From contig NZ_QTWS01000032.1 of the NCBI RefSeq assembly GCF_003461245.1, forward strand, positions 222-43,179: 42,958 nt of DNA, in the 5' to 3' direction. The translations under genes and the position numbers were made by a program. This document shows, in pieces, positions 1 to 8,348 of the stretch. A model generated the notes under the pieces. It did no database searches, had not been told where the DNA came from, and saw only the letters and a list, made by a program, of their open reading frames with translations. The stretch is from Blautia sp. AF19-10LB (GTDB lineage: Bacteria; Bacillota; Clostridia; Lachnospirales; Lachnospiraceae). Within the stretch, counting starts at the first letter, position 1. The number at the start of each line of letters is the position of its first letter.

Positions 1-200
1 AATGCGATCACAGGTCACCCTGATTTCATCTTTGAATAAGGGTGGTTCTGAATAGTTACCTTTTTATTTATAAAAATTCAGTTGGTGACTTAAAATCTGC
101 ATGCTACTATAAATTTATAGATATTTATAATCAGAAATGAAGCACTTGTGCATGTGTTATTTATTACTGTTAATCTTAATGACTATAACACTGCTGTTAA
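1..200. other. AT-rich stretch with no supportable gene
   Basis: Only short open stretches are present. Two frames enter from the left edge and stop within the first 60 bases, so the window may begin in the last codons of an upstream gene, but too few residues remain to name a family. Nothing else (tRNA, terminator, riboswitch) is recognisable here. Confidence 0.5.
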
Positions 201-532
201 ACCGCCGGGAAAGTGCCGGATATTAACGAAAAAATGCCAGATAGTGCCGATAAAGTGCCGGATACTACAGGAAAAGTGCTGGATAGTGCCGATAAAGTGA
301 CAGATACTACAGATAAGGCACCAGATAATGTGCAGGAGATCTATAAATATGTATTGGAAAAAGGCTTCATTGTTCATTACAACAGCTAAGGCAGTTGGGA
401 TTTTGGGGGTATAATATCGTAGAGCAAGAGCGATTTTGTTGAATATGGTTGAAAGTGGTTGGCTGAAAAAAGAAGGTGCAGCACGAAGCACGATTTATGT
501 AAGAAATACGGAAAAGAGATAACGTAGAATAG
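201..532 (+). pseudogene. Remnant of a winged-helix DNA-binding protein with a repetitive linker
   Basis: From 201 to the TAA at 387-389 the frame encodes a repetitive hydrophilic stretch in which units such as DKVPDTT and DKVTDTT recur, followed by a helix-like segment (EIYKYVLEKGFIVHY). The similarity then continues in another frame, interrupted by a TAA near 415, with ARAILLNMVESGWLKKEG and a wing ending in STIYVRN before the stop at 530-532. This pattern resembles the C-terminus of AlbA_2/AAA_4-type ATP-binding proteins of clostridia, which carry a D-K-V-P-D repeat linker and a winged helix; that family assignment is inference. No start codon or RBS remains and at least two lesions are present, so it is not functional. 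It lies at the decayed left end beside a possible tRNA remnant, consistent with an old mobile-element edge. Confidence 0.5.
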
Positions 533-700
533 CTATAGACAAAATAATACAAATCTTTCCCAATTTGGAAAAAATGGACGAAGCAGTTCATTATCCTCCA
601 GTTTATTTTGATAATCAATATGAAGAAGAATATGATAATAAAAACCTGTGACTTGTTAAAAAACGGTAGCAGAAAACTCCTTTCTATGCGGGGTTGAGGA

Positions 701-735
701 CAGAGGTAAAAATTCGAATCCTCTAACGCACGCTA
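701..735 (+). other. Possible tRNA 3'-end remnant or integration scar
   Basis: AGAGG (702-706) and CCTCT (720-724) could form a T-stem around the canonical T-loop TTCGAAT (713-719), followed by bases resembling an acceptor strand. Six extra bases (taaaaa, 707-712) separate the left stem half from the loop, and no D-arm or anticodon arm is visible upstream, so this is not an intact tRNA. A rho-independent terminator begins seven bases later, as expected after a tRNA gene. Such 3' tRNA fragments are often left by site-specific integration. Confidence 0.35.
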
Positions 736-741
736 ATAAAA

Positions 742-777
742 AATAAGACACAGCATTAAGCTGTGTCTTATTTTTTT
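742..777 (+). terminator. Strong rho-independent terminator
   Basis: A perfect 13-bp stem (742-754 with 760-772) with the five-base loop attaa runs into a T tract. It separates the decayed left end from the nitroreductase gene. Confidence 0.9.
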
Positions 778-783
778 GCCCTG

Positions 784-792
784 TGGTATAAT
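784..792 (+). promoter_or_regulatory. Extended -10 promoter of the nitroreductase gene
   Basis: TGG-TATAAT gives a TGn extended -10 (TATAAT 787-792). No good -35 is visible at the expected distance, which is acceptable for an extended -10 promoter. Transcription would start near 799, about 30 bases before the ATG. Confidence 0.55.
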
Positions 793-829
793 GAGTCTAT
801 CTTAAATAATGAGCAAGGGAGTGTAAATT

Positions 830-1330
830 ATGAACAGTATTTTTCACAGGATCAGTGTAAGAAAATATGAAGACAGACCAGTAGAAAAGGAAAAGATCAT
901 GGAGATTCTGAGAGCGGGAATGCAGGCACCGAGTGCTTGTAATCAGCAGCCATGGGAATTTTATGTGGTTACGGATAAAGAAAAGATCCAGAAACTGTCT
1001 AAAGTAACACCATATACCGGCTGTGCAGCAGGAGCGCCTGTAGTTATCGTCCCTGTGTATCATACAGAAGGGCTTATAGCACCATCTTTTGTACAGATCG
1101 ACATGGCGATCGCGCAGCAGAATATCTGGCTGGAAACAGATGCCCAGGGGCTTGGAGGCGTATGGTTTGGCATTGCACCGGTGGAAGACCGCATGGAAGA
1201 AGTACACAGACTGCTGGATCTTCCAGAAAATGTAAAAGTATTTTCCATGTTTGCACTGGGCTATCCGGCAGAAACAAGACCTCAGCAGAATCGATTTGCG
1301 CCGGAAAGAATACACTTCATCGAACAATAA
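830..1330 (+). CDS. Nitroreductase family FMN oxidoreductase
   Basis: The 166-residue protein has the nitroreductase N-terminus (ISVRKYEDRPV, the FMN-phosphate-binding arginine region), the APSACNQQPWEFYVV motif at about residues 33-47, and the GLGGVWFG segment near 107-114 that lines the flavin. Members are homodimeric FMN enzymes reducing quinones, nitroaromatics or other electrophiles with NAD(P)H in the cytoplasm; the substrate cannot be told from sequence. The length is typical of the short clostridial subfamily. The ATG at 830 is preceded by AGGGAG. The isochorismatase-family gene follows after 34 bases and is probably co-transcribed. Confidence 0.92.
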   Translation: MNSIFHRISVRKYEDRPVEKEKIMEILRAGMQAPSACNQQPWEFYVVTDKEKIQKLSKVTPYTGCAAGAPVVIVPVYHTEGLIAPSFVQIDMAIAQQNIWLETDAQGLGGVWFGIAPVEDRMEEVHRLLDLPENVKVFSMFALGYPAETRPQQNRFAPERIHFIEQ

Positions 1331-1364
1331 AAAATAGCACGGATAAAAGAGAAGGAGGAAATTC

Positions 1365-1886
1365 ATGCAGGATATTTTAGTTGTAGTAGACATGCAGAAT
1401 GATTTTATCGATGGCGCTCTTGGAACAAAAGAGGCTGTCACAATCGTTCCCAAAGTAGAAGAGAAGATTCGAAATTTCAAAGGAACAGTTCTTTTTACAC
1501 GAGATACCCATGAAACATGGTACCTGGATACCCAGGAAGGAAAGAAGCTTCCGATACCACACTGCATCCGGGATACAGAAGGCTGGCAGATCAGAAGAGA
1601 ATTGGACGATTTGCGAAAAACAGAACCGATTGATAAGGAAACCTTTGGCTCTACAGATCTGGCAGCTGATCTGGTGGCAATGAACATTGATGATGAGATA
1701 GGAAGTATTACATTTGTTGGTCTCTGCACAGATATCTGCGTGATCTCCAATGCACTTCTGGCGAAAGCAGCTCTTCCGGAAGTGCCGATCACAGTAGATG
1801 CTTCATGCTGTGCAGGAGTGACCCCGGAAAGCCACGAGAATGCACTGAAGGCTATGGAAATGTGCCAGATAGATATTGTCAGATAA
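1365..1886 (+). CDS. Nicotinamidase-like cysteine hydrolase (isochorismatase family)
   Basis: The 173-residue protein keeps the isochorismatase-family catalytic triad: Asp9 (VVVDMQNDF), Lys91 (IDKETFGS) and Cys125 (TDICVISNA). Asp47, His49 and His66 sit where nicotinamidases bind their metal, which makes nicotinamide to nicotinate conversion in NAD salvage the most likely reaction. The family also includes ureidoacrylate and other amidases, so the substrate is inferred. AGAAGGAGG lies at the proper distance before the ATG. The gene is close behind the nitroreductase gene and no terminator lies between them. Confidence 0.88.
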   Translation: MQDILVVVDMQNDFIDGALGTKEAVTIVPKVEEKIRNFKGTVLFTRDTHETWYLDTQEGKKLPIPHCIRDTEGWQIRRELDDLRKTEPIDKETFGSTDLAADLVAMNIDDEIGSITFVGLCTDICVISNALLAKAALPEVPITVDASCCAGVTPESHENALKAMEMCQIDIVR

Positions 1887-1941
1887 AACTACCAGATTAG
1901 AATTATGAGTTTTCATAACAGATAGAAAGAGAACAACCAAC

Positions 1942-2673
1942 ATGAACGACAAAATAGTAGTATGCATACAAAAAGGCGGGCAGAGGGATCAGGCGGAGTC
2001 TTTTGCTCGGCGGACGGGGAGTGTGATCGCGGATAAGCCGGGGAAGGAACTGACAGTACTGTTTGATTCGAAGGGTGTTTCCCTGACAGGATATGGACTG
2101 ACTTATCAGGGGGATTTTGAGAATATGCTCCACCGCGTCACGAATGGACGGCTTCAGCACGAAATGCTGGTCCGCGCCGCCAAATCGGAGAAAGAAGGGC
2201 GCAGGGCTATCGATGCAACTGCCGGTATGGGAGAGGATGCTTTTCTTCTGGCAGCGCAGGGATATGAAGTGACTTTGTATGAGCAGAATCCTGTAGTTGC
2301 CATACTTCTGAAGGATGCACTGCGTCGTGCGAAGAAACATCCAGTGTTAAAGGATATCGCCGCCCGGATGAAACTTGTCGAGGGCGACAGCGTAGAATGC
2401 ATGTCCAAACTGTTGGACCCGGTAGACGCGATCTATCTCGATCCCATGTTCCCGGCAAGACAGAAATCCAGCCTTATCAACAAGAAACTCCAGCTTATCC
2501 AGAAACTGGAACCGCCGTGCTCCGAAGAAACAGACCTCTTCGATGCCGCAATCAAAGCCGCCCCGGACAAGATCATCGTCAAACGCCCTCTGAAGAGTGA
2601 ATTCCTCGCCGGAAGGAAACCTTCCTATACCCTCAACGGCAAAGCCATCCGCTACGACTGCTATACCCTGTAA
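1942..2673 (+). CDS. rsmJ: Class I SAM methyltransferase, RsmJ-like
   Basis: The 243-residue protein has the Rossmann SAM-binding motif DATAGMGEDAF (about 91-101), the acidic second-strand motif YEQNPVVA that contacts the ribose, and the YLDPMFPARQKSSL motif near 165-178. The combination of DATAG, NPVVA and DPMFP is characteristic of RsmJ, which methylates N2 of G1516 in 16S rRNA in E. coli, and the length matches. The target in this organism is inferred by family. Only a weak purine-rich stretch (AGAAAGAGA) precedes the ATG, so expression may be low. It has its own spacing of 55 bases from the upstream gene with no terminator. Confidence 0.85.
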   Translation: MNDKIVVCIQKGGQRDQAESFARRTGSVIADKPGKELTVLFDSKGVSLTGYGLTYQGDFENMLHRVTNGRLQHEMLVRAAKSEKEGRRAIDATAGMGEDAFLLAAQGYEVTLYEQNPVVAILLKDALRRAKKHPVLKDIAARMKLVEGDSVECMSKLLDPVDAIYLDPMFPARQKSSLINKKLQLIQKLEPPCSEETDLFDAAIKAAPDKIIVKRPLKSEFLAGRKPSYTLNGKAIRYDCYTL

Positions 2674-2781
2674 ACGGTGACGTAAAGCTACAAAAATTAT
2701 TACCAAACTTCCAATAACCAGTAGCTTTTATCAGACAAAACCGCTATACTGGATTTATAAAAAAACAGGGAGGTTTTTGCT

Positions 2782-3588
2782 ATGCAGGAAGTATTTGTTG
2801 AATCTTTTGACGCAACAAAATTATTCTTCAACAGGGAACTGGTCGAGGATGCCAGAGCTGCGATCGTCATTGTTCACGGTCTTTGCGAGCACCAGGGACG
2901 TTATGATTACTTTGCGGAGAAACTTCATCAGGCAGGGATCAGCACGTATCGCTTCGACCACAGAGGCCACGGCAGATCCGAGGGCGAGAGAACCTATTAC
3001 AGCGATTTTAACGAAATCCTCGACGACACCAATGTATTCGTAGACCTTGCCATCAAAGAAAATCCGGATATCCCGGTATTTCTCCTCGGTCACAGCATGG
3101 GCGGCTACACCGTTTCTCTCTACGGAGCCAAATATCCGGACAAAAAACTCCGCGGTATCATCACCAGCGGTGCACTGGTTAAGGACAACGGCAAACTGAT
3201 CACGTCCGTAGACCGAAATCTGGATCCACATACGAAGCTGCCGAATGAACTGGGCTCAGGGGTGTGCTCAGTCAGGGAAGTCGTAGACTGGTACGGCAAA
3301 GATCCATACAACACCAGCACTTTTACAACAGGACTCTGCTACAGCATCTGCGACGGTCTGGACTGGTTTGCTGACAAGATGAAAGACTTTGCATATCCGG
3401 TTCTTATGATGCACGGCGAAAAAGACGGCCTGGTAAGTGTTCAGGATACCATGGATTTCTTCGCAACAGCAGCATCCAAAGACCGCCAGATGAAGATCTA
3501 CGGAGGACTTTTCCACGAGATCCTCAACGAATACTGCCGTGACGAAGTCATTGCAGATGTAATCGCATGGATGGATCACAGGATCTGA
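2782..3588 (+). CDS. Alpha/beta hydrolase, monoacylglycerol-lipase-like
   Basis: This 268-residue serine hydrolase has the oxyanion motif VHGLCEHQGRYDY (31-43), the nucleophile elbow GHSMGGY with Ser105, the acid in HGEKDGLV (Asp215) and the catalytic histidine in GLFHEILNE (His245). The HG-x-x-EH and GHSMGG motifs match the monoglyceride lipase/lysophospholipase (Hydrolase_4) group. It has no signal peptide and should be cytoplasmic, cleaving an acylglycerol or similar ester. The RBS GGGAGG lies ahead of the ATG, and a TATACT hexamer at 2745-2750 may be its -10, without a convincing -35. Confidence 0.9.
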   Translation: MQEVFVESFDATKLFFNRELVEDARAAIVIVHGLCEHQGRYDYFAEKLHQAGISTYRFDHRGHGRSEGERTYYSDFNEILDDTNVFVDLAIKENPDIPVFLLGHSMGGYTVSLYGAKYPDKKLRGIITSGALVKDNGKLITSVDRNLDPHTKLPNELGSGVCSVREVVDWYGKDPYNTSTFTTGLCYSICDGLDWFADKMKDFAYPVLMMHGEKDGLVSVQDTMDFFATAASKDRQMKIYGGLFHEILNEYCRDEVIADVIAWMDHRI

Positions 3589-3596
3589 ACAGATAA

Positions 3597-3638
3597 AAGA
3601 GAATTCTCGTTACAGAGAGAACAGTAATGAATTCTCTT
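3597..3638 (+). repeat. Inverted repeat after the hydrolase gene
   Basis: AAGAGAATTC (3597-3606) and GAATTCTCTT (3629-3638) are perfectly complementary, with a further inner pairing of GTTAC with GTAAT. There is no T tract, so it is a hairpin that could end or protect the mRNA rather than a classic terminator. Confidence 0.6.
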
Positions 3639-3709
3639 CCTGAACATAAAGTAATTTTACAGCTTTGTGTATCATATAATGAAGGTATCATATTAAGAGG
3701 AGGGTACGC

Positions 3710-4501
3710 ATGAAAAAGACCTTAAAAAGAATATTGGTATGTCTGATGTGCATAGTGATGTTCCAGACTGCGTTTATACCGACAAAAATTCAGGCAGCAG
3801 CAGTGAAACTGAACAAGACATCAGTTACCCTTGCTACAGGAAAGAACTACACATTAAAGTTACAGGGAACAAAGCAGAAACCAACATGGAAGAGCAGCAA
3901 CACTCGCATTGCATCTGTGTCTTCAGGTGGAAAAGTTACCGCACGGAGGACAGGAAAGGCAACGATCACAGCGAAAGTTGGAAAGAAAAATTATAAATGC
4001 AACGTAACAGTCACTCCAGATTACAATCAGATCTATTACAAATATCTGGCATCTCATCATAAAGATATCAGATGGTATTATATTCTGAATGTGGATAAGA
4101 CAGGTGCACCGGAGATGATTACCACTTCTTCAGGAGGTGGAACAACAAGCTACAATGTTTATACAATTTCCGGCAGCAAGGTAGTTCTGGCTGGAAGCTA
4201 TGGTGCGAAAGGAATCAGTATGTCTCCACCTACAATTTCCTACGTATCCAAATATAAATGTCTGTATGCAGATGGCTGGACAAACTTCATAGGTGGAACA
4301 TGGGCAAATATGTATGGAATGTCCGCTAAGAAGCTGGTATTAAAATATCATGCAAGAGAAGCGCACAGCAGAGGAGATTCCTATTACTATGGCAGGACAG
4401 ACAGCAGTGCAAAGAGAGTATCCAAAGCTGCATATATAAGATACTATAATACGTATTTTAAAAACCACAAAACCTATAAAATGAAGGCAAATAATAAGTA
4501 A
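3710..4501 (+). CDS. Secreted Big_2 (bacterial Ig-like) domain protein
   Basis: The first 30 residues form a Sec signal peptide (KKTLKR, then a hydrophobic core, then IQAAA), so the 263-residue protein is exported. Residues about 31-103 form one Big_2 domain with the family hallmarks LNKTSVTL, TWKSSNTRIASVS and GKATITAKVG. The remaining 160 residues are rich in Tyr, Ser and Lys and match no family I recognise; they may be a ligand-binding or adhesive domain. No LPXTG or S-layer anchor is visible. AGGAGGG precedes the ATG, and TATAAT at 3675-3680 is a likely -10 with a poor -35. A terminator follows directly, so it is monocistronic. Confidence 0.85.
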   Translation: MKKTLKRILVCLMCIVMFQTAFIPTKIQAAAVKLNKTSVTLATGKNYTLKLQGTKQKPTWKSSNTRIASVSSGGKVTARRTGKATITAKVGKKNYKCNVTVTPDYNQIYYKYLASHHKDIRWYYILNVDKTGAPEMITTSSGGGTTSYNVYTISGSKVVLAGSYGAKGISMSPPTISYVSKYKCLYADGWTNFIGGTWANMYGMSAKKLVLKYHAREAHSRGDSYYYGRTDSSAKRVSKAAYIRYYNTYFKNHKTYKMKANNK

Positions 4502-4528
4502 CCACAAAACAAAATACAAATTTCATTT

Positions 4529-4581
4529 ATACTTCAGGTATTCCGATCTGCCAAAGCAGAAGAATACCTGAAGTATTTTTT
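4529..4581 (+). terminator. Rho-independent terminator after the Big_2 gene
   Basis: A 15-bp perfect stem (4529-4543 with 4562-4576) is followed by TTTTTTG. It marks the end of the Big_2 gene and the border to the transposase remnant. Confidence 0.9.
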
Positions 4582-4638
4582 GTAAAAATTTAAATTTTTT
4601 GTAAATGATTTCACATCCTGTTTCATAAACCATTTCAC

Positions 4639-5586
4639 TTAAGCAACTGCTAAAAATCGACAATTCCAATAAGAGAGAGTTATACTTATTCTTAGGATTT
4701 CCTGTGTAGATAAATCTACATTTGTACTGATGAATGCACGTAGTGCTTTGGGATTGCCAAATGCTTTTTCAGGATAACTTAAAAGAACTACCGCATTTTC
4801 TATGCCGTTGAGGTTTCCCTTATATCGGTACACATAATATTTTCGTTTATTGACTGTCACAAGGTCAAATCCATTATGTGTGGTGGACAATTCGGCAGCC
4901 AGTTCACTGAGTTTCTTTTTCATTTCTGATGGATACAGCAGACGGTTTGTTTTCAAAGCACCAATGGTATGGAACCCTTTCTGTGCAAAGGTATTGATTA
5001 TTTTTTCAGAAACATACCAGCAGTCACAAAGGAAATAAGACATTACTGGTGGAACAGGCAGTTCCTTTGCAATGTTCTGTACAATGCCATTGCAGGAAAG
5101 CATGACAGCAACTGCCTGATGTCCCTAATCCTGTTTTTTCTTTAAATGAGACTGGTGAAAGTACGCATCTTCAATTGGATGTAATGCCCGTGACAAAGGC
5201 TTAGTCTTTGAAGCTATCGTGTCATCCACAATGCAGAAAACAGGATTTCCGGTACGTGCAGCTTCTGAATAAATAATCTCAATGACAGGCTGTTTTAATG
5301 CATCTGAAAGTAATGAATCATCCCATTTCCCGGAATTAAGGAAATGAGCAATCGTAGTTCTGTGGCAGGAGCTGTTTTTAGCAAAATCCGTGGTTTTTCC
5401 ATGGTATCCTGAGATAAAAATGCTGATCAGGATACTCATAAGATGATTTATGACCCGGTTCGAATAGAATTTGCATAAATTTAATTTCTTAAACTGGTTG
5501 TATATGAATGACGAATGATGTATAGTATTTGCGAGAGGCACCTTCTTTCTTGTGAATGTTGCAAATGTTTGTTTCGTCACTTTCAT
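4639..5586 (-). pseudogene. Inactivated DDE transposase (IS4/IS701-like superfamily)
   Basis: Reading down from the ATG at 5586, the protein is DDE-transposase-like with CIVDDTIASK (first catalytic Asp) near residue 119. An in-frame amber codon at 5125-5127 interrupts it after HLKKKQD. The same frame then continues without a shift as GHQAVAVMLSCNG and YFLCDCWYVSEK (the second Asp region), then RAFISTNVDLS, and stops at 4639. The usual C-terminal block with the catalytic Glu and the RW-x-IE-type motif is absent, so the 3' end is also lost. One nonsense mutation plus a 3' truncation make it inactive. No convincing terminal inverted repeats or target duplication could be found on either side. 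The exact IS family is uncertain. Confidence 0.8.
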
Positions 5587-5666
5587 TATACAACATAATC
5601 AGATTTAAGGTGTCTTTCTTTTATGCAAAATCACGAACTTGCTCATTTATAGAATATAGAAAAAAT

Positions 5667-5698
5667 AAAAACAGTCTGATGATACAGGCTGTTTTTTT
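5667..5698 (+). terminator. Hairpin terminator upstream of the sirtuin gene
   Basis: AAAAACAGTCT (5667-5677) pairs with AGGCTGTTTTT (5686-5696) through one G-U pair around an eight-base loop, followed by T residues. It lies only 30 bases ahead of the sirtuin start, so it either insulates that operon or acts as an attenuator. Confidence 0.75.
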
Positions 5699-5729
5699 AC
5701 GAAATAAATAGATAAGAGAGGTGTCTGCG

Positions 5730-6599
5730 ATGTTTTCAAAGACCAGGAACAGAATGACAGAGGAACAACATTATGAGAAGGAGATCGGGCGACTTCGGAC
5801 AGCGCTTGAGGAGGCTGATGCAGTTGTGATCGGTGCCGGTGCGGGACTATCGACATCGGCAGGATTTACGTATGCAGGAGAAAGATTCCGGGCACATTTC
5901 TCAGATTTTGCGGCGAAATATGATTTCTCGGATATGTATTCCGGCGGTTTTTATCTGTATGAGACGCTGGAAGAATACTGGGCGTACTGGAGCCGTTATA
6001 TCTATATCAACCGTTACATGGATGCACCGAAACCGGTGTATGAGAAGCTGCTGGAACTGGTGCGGGACAAGGACTATTTTGTGCTGACAACGAATGTAGA
6101 TCACTGTTTCCAGAAGGCAGGATTTGATAAGAAACGACTGTTTTATACACAGGGGGACTATGGACTTTTTAAGTGCAGCGAGCCGTGCTGTCAGGAAACT
6201 TATGATAATGAAGAGCTCATCTGTGAGATGGTACAGCAGCAGAAAGATATGAGGGTTCCAACAGAACTCGTCCCACACTGCCCGTACTGTGGAAAGCCGA
6301 TGACGATGAATCTTCGGGCTGACAATACCTTTGTGCAGGACGAAGGCTGGCATCAGGCAGCAGAGCGGTACTCCAATTTCCTTCGTACACGCGACGGATT
6401 AAAGACACTTTATCTGGAATTAGGCGTTGGATATAACACGCCAGGGATCATCAAATACTCGTTCTGGCAGATGACGCTTAAGAACCATCAGAACACTTAC
6501 GCCTGCCTGAACTACGGCCAGGCCGAATGCCCAAACGAGATCCGCAGCCAGGCGATCTGCATCAATTCTGATATTGGGGAGGTGCTGGAGAAGATTTAA
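5730..6599 (+). CDS. Sirtuin (SIR2 family), class M-like with Gln in place of the catalytic His
   Basis: The sirtuin Rossmann motifs are clear: GAGAGLSTSAGF (NAD pyrophosphate), TTNVDH (the TxNxD position) and zinc cysteine pairs around SEPCC and PHCPYCGKP. Where deacetylating sirtuins have a catalytic HG, this protein reads YTQGDYG. Numbered from a GTG at 5721 the residue is Gln144; from the ATG chosen here it is Gln141. A Gln at this place is known from the SirTM class, which ADP-ribosylates lipoylated GcvH-like proteins, so an ADP-ribosyltransferase activity is more likely than deacetylation; this is inference. SirTM genes normally sit with macrodomain and lipoate-ligase genes, and none is present here. 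I chose ATG 5730 because GAGAGG lies at the right distance; the GTG at 5721 would overlap that RBS. The phnW remnant follows after 28 bases. Confidence 0.88.
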   Translation: MFSKTRNRMTEEQHYEKEIGRLRTALEEADAVVIGAGAGLSTSAGFTYAGERFRAHFSDFAAKYDFSDMYSGGFYLYETLEEYWAYWSRYIYINRYMDAPKPVYEKLLELVRDKDYFVLTTNVDHCFQKAGFDKKRLFYTQGDYGLFKCSEPCCQETYDNEELICEMVQQQKDMRVPTELVPHCPYCGKPMTMNLRADNTFVQDEGWHQAAERYSNFLRTRDGLKTLYLELGVGYNTPGIIKYSFWQMTLKNHQNTYACLNYGQAECPNEIRSQAICINSDIGEVLEKI

Positions 6600-6627
6600 A
6601 GATAACTGAAAAGAGGAAAAAACCATC

Positions 6628-7717
6628 ATGAAAAATTATAAATTACTGACACCTGGACCACTGACAACTACCGATACGGTAAAGAAATGCTGTTTGACCA
6701 CTGCACCTGGGATGATGATTACAAAGTATCACTCAGGAGATCAGAAAAAAACTGCTGGAACTTGCACATGTATCTGAGGATGAATACACTGCCATTCTGA
6801 TGCAGGGAAGCGGTACTTTTGGTGTGGAATCTGTACTGACCAGCGTGATCGGAGCAGACGAGAAACTCCTGATCTGTGCAAAGGGAGCATACGGAGAACG
6901 TATGGAGGATATCGTAAAACATGCCGGGATCGACTATACGATCTACCATGAAAAATACGACAGAGTGCCGGATGCAGGCAAGGTAAATGAGATCCTGAAG
7001 AACGATCCTGCCATCACACATGTATCCATGGTCCACAGTGAGACAACCTCTGGAATCCTGAATGATATTGAGTCTGTCGCAAAAGTAGTCAAAGAAAATG
7101 GACGTACTATGATCGTAGATGCAATGAGCAGTTTCGGTGGTGTGGATATCCCGGTCGGAGAATGGGGAATCGACTTTATCATCAGCAGTGCAAACAAATG
7201 CATCCAGGGCGTACCGGGATTTTCCTTCATCATTGCAAACAAACAGAAACTGATCGAATCCAAAGGCAAAGCAAGAAGCCTTTCTCTTGACCTCTATGAC
7301 CAGTGGGAGACTATGAACAAGGATGGCAAATGGAGATTTACTTCTCCGACACATGTAGTTCTTGCATTTTATCAGGCATTAAAGGAGATGGAAGCAGAGG
7401 GAGGAATCCCTGCAAGACATCAGAGATATGTGGAAAATAACCGTCTTCTGATCGAGAAAATGAAGGAACTTGGCATCCGTCCATACATCGACGAGGAGCA
7501 TCAGGGACCGATCATCACAACCTTCTTCTATCCGGAAAATGCAAGCTTTTCCTTTGCAGATATGTATCAGTATATCAAAGAACGCGGCTATGCGATCTAC
7601 TCTGGAAAAGTAACAGAGGCAGACACTTTCCGGATCGGAAACATCGGAGAAATCTACAAAGAAGACATCCTGAAAGTTTCAGAACTTATCAAAGAGTTTC
7701 TGGAACAGAACAGATAA
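6628..7717 (+). pseudogene. phnW: 2-aminoethylphosphonate-pyruvate transaminase, frameshifted
   Basis: The start (MKNYKLLTPGPLTTTDTVK) matches PhnW, a PLP enzyme that turns 2-aminoethylphosphonate plus pyruvate into phosphonoacetaldehyde plus alanine. The family continuation MLFDHCTWDDDYK is in a second frame (from 6687), and TQEIRKKLLELA onward in a third. The data fit two separate one-base losses: a G near 6684-6687 and an A in GTAATC near 6725-6730. From there the frame is intact to the stop at 7717, including the PLP lysine in SSANKCIQGVPG, SLDLYDQWE and the C-terminal FRIGNIGE. A translation restart at ATG 6800 would lack the first 57 residues or so. AGAGGAAA precedes the original ATG. 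Either a recent pseudogene or two sequencing errors would explain this; the eroded phnX next door favours real decay. Confidence 0.88.
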
Positions 7718-7738
7718 AAATAAGTGAGGAAAAGCAAA

Positions 7739-8146
7739 ATGAGTACATATAAAGCAGTAATTTTTGACTGGGCAGAAGATGACGTAGAAAAACTTTACTC
7801 TCTGTTTGAGGAGAAACTTCTGGGAATCCTCGATCAGTTTGCAGAAGTAAAGCCATATGTTCTGGAAACGATAGAGGAACTGAGAAAGAAAGATATCAAG
7901 ATCGGTTCCACAACCGGTTATACCGACAAGATGATGGCGATCGTGACCGCCAAAGCAAAGGAAAACGGATACGAGCCGGATGCATGGTTCAGCCCAGATT
8001 CCACAGGAAATGTGGGACGTCCGTACCCATATATGATCTTCAGAAATATGGAAGCATTAAAGATCCAGTCCGTGAAAGAAAAATTCATCGATGCAGGCGC
8101 GGATGAAGTGATCCTGAATATGAAGGAACTGACGAAATTATTGTGA
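7739..8146 (+). pseudogene. phnX: Phosphonoacetaldehyde hydrolase remnant with internal deletions
   Basis: The 135-codon frame is still open and starts like PhnX, a HAD hydrolase that cleaves phosphonoacetaldehyde to acetaldehyde and phosphate: YKAVIFDWA, then KIGSTTGYT and GRPYPYM. Intact PhnX is about 260-270 residues. After IFDWA the GT of the nucleophile loop and about 45 residues, including the Schiff-base lysine region, are gone. After MEALKIQSVKE about 60 further residues, including the KVGDT motif, are missing before the C-terminal IDAGADEVILNMKELT. Both deletions keep the frame. The product would lack key catalytic elements and is almost certainly inactive. The start is ATG 7739, preceded by GTGAGGA; it follows phnW by 21 bases. 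Confidence 0.85.
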
Positions 8147-8174
8147 GATTTTCCTATCCTATAAAACATCTTCC

Positions 8175-8348
8175 GGGATATTGTCAGCGGAACTCCATTC
8201 CGGAAGCAGTTTCTGTCAGTACATGGTGGCGAATGGAATGTTTGGCCTGACAGAAATGAAAGATCAGCTGAAATGCAAAACGGCTGTTTCCATGGTTATG
8301 GCAGGAGTGGGAGTCATAGAATTGATGATCATAAATCTATTTTTATAA
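8175..8348 (+). pseudogene. C-terminal tail of a lost membrane protein
   Basis: One frame, open from about 8175 to the TAA at 8346-8348, reads MVANGMFGLTEMKDQ followed by a hydrophobic helix (AVSMVMAGVGVIELMIINLFL). The arrangement of a short polar stretch, a lysine pair and a terminal transmembrane helix resembles the end of GntP-type permeases, and a permease would make sense beside phnWX, but the match is weak. No start or RBS exists. It is best seen as a scrap of a third gene of the eroding phosphonate cluster. Confidence 0.35.
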
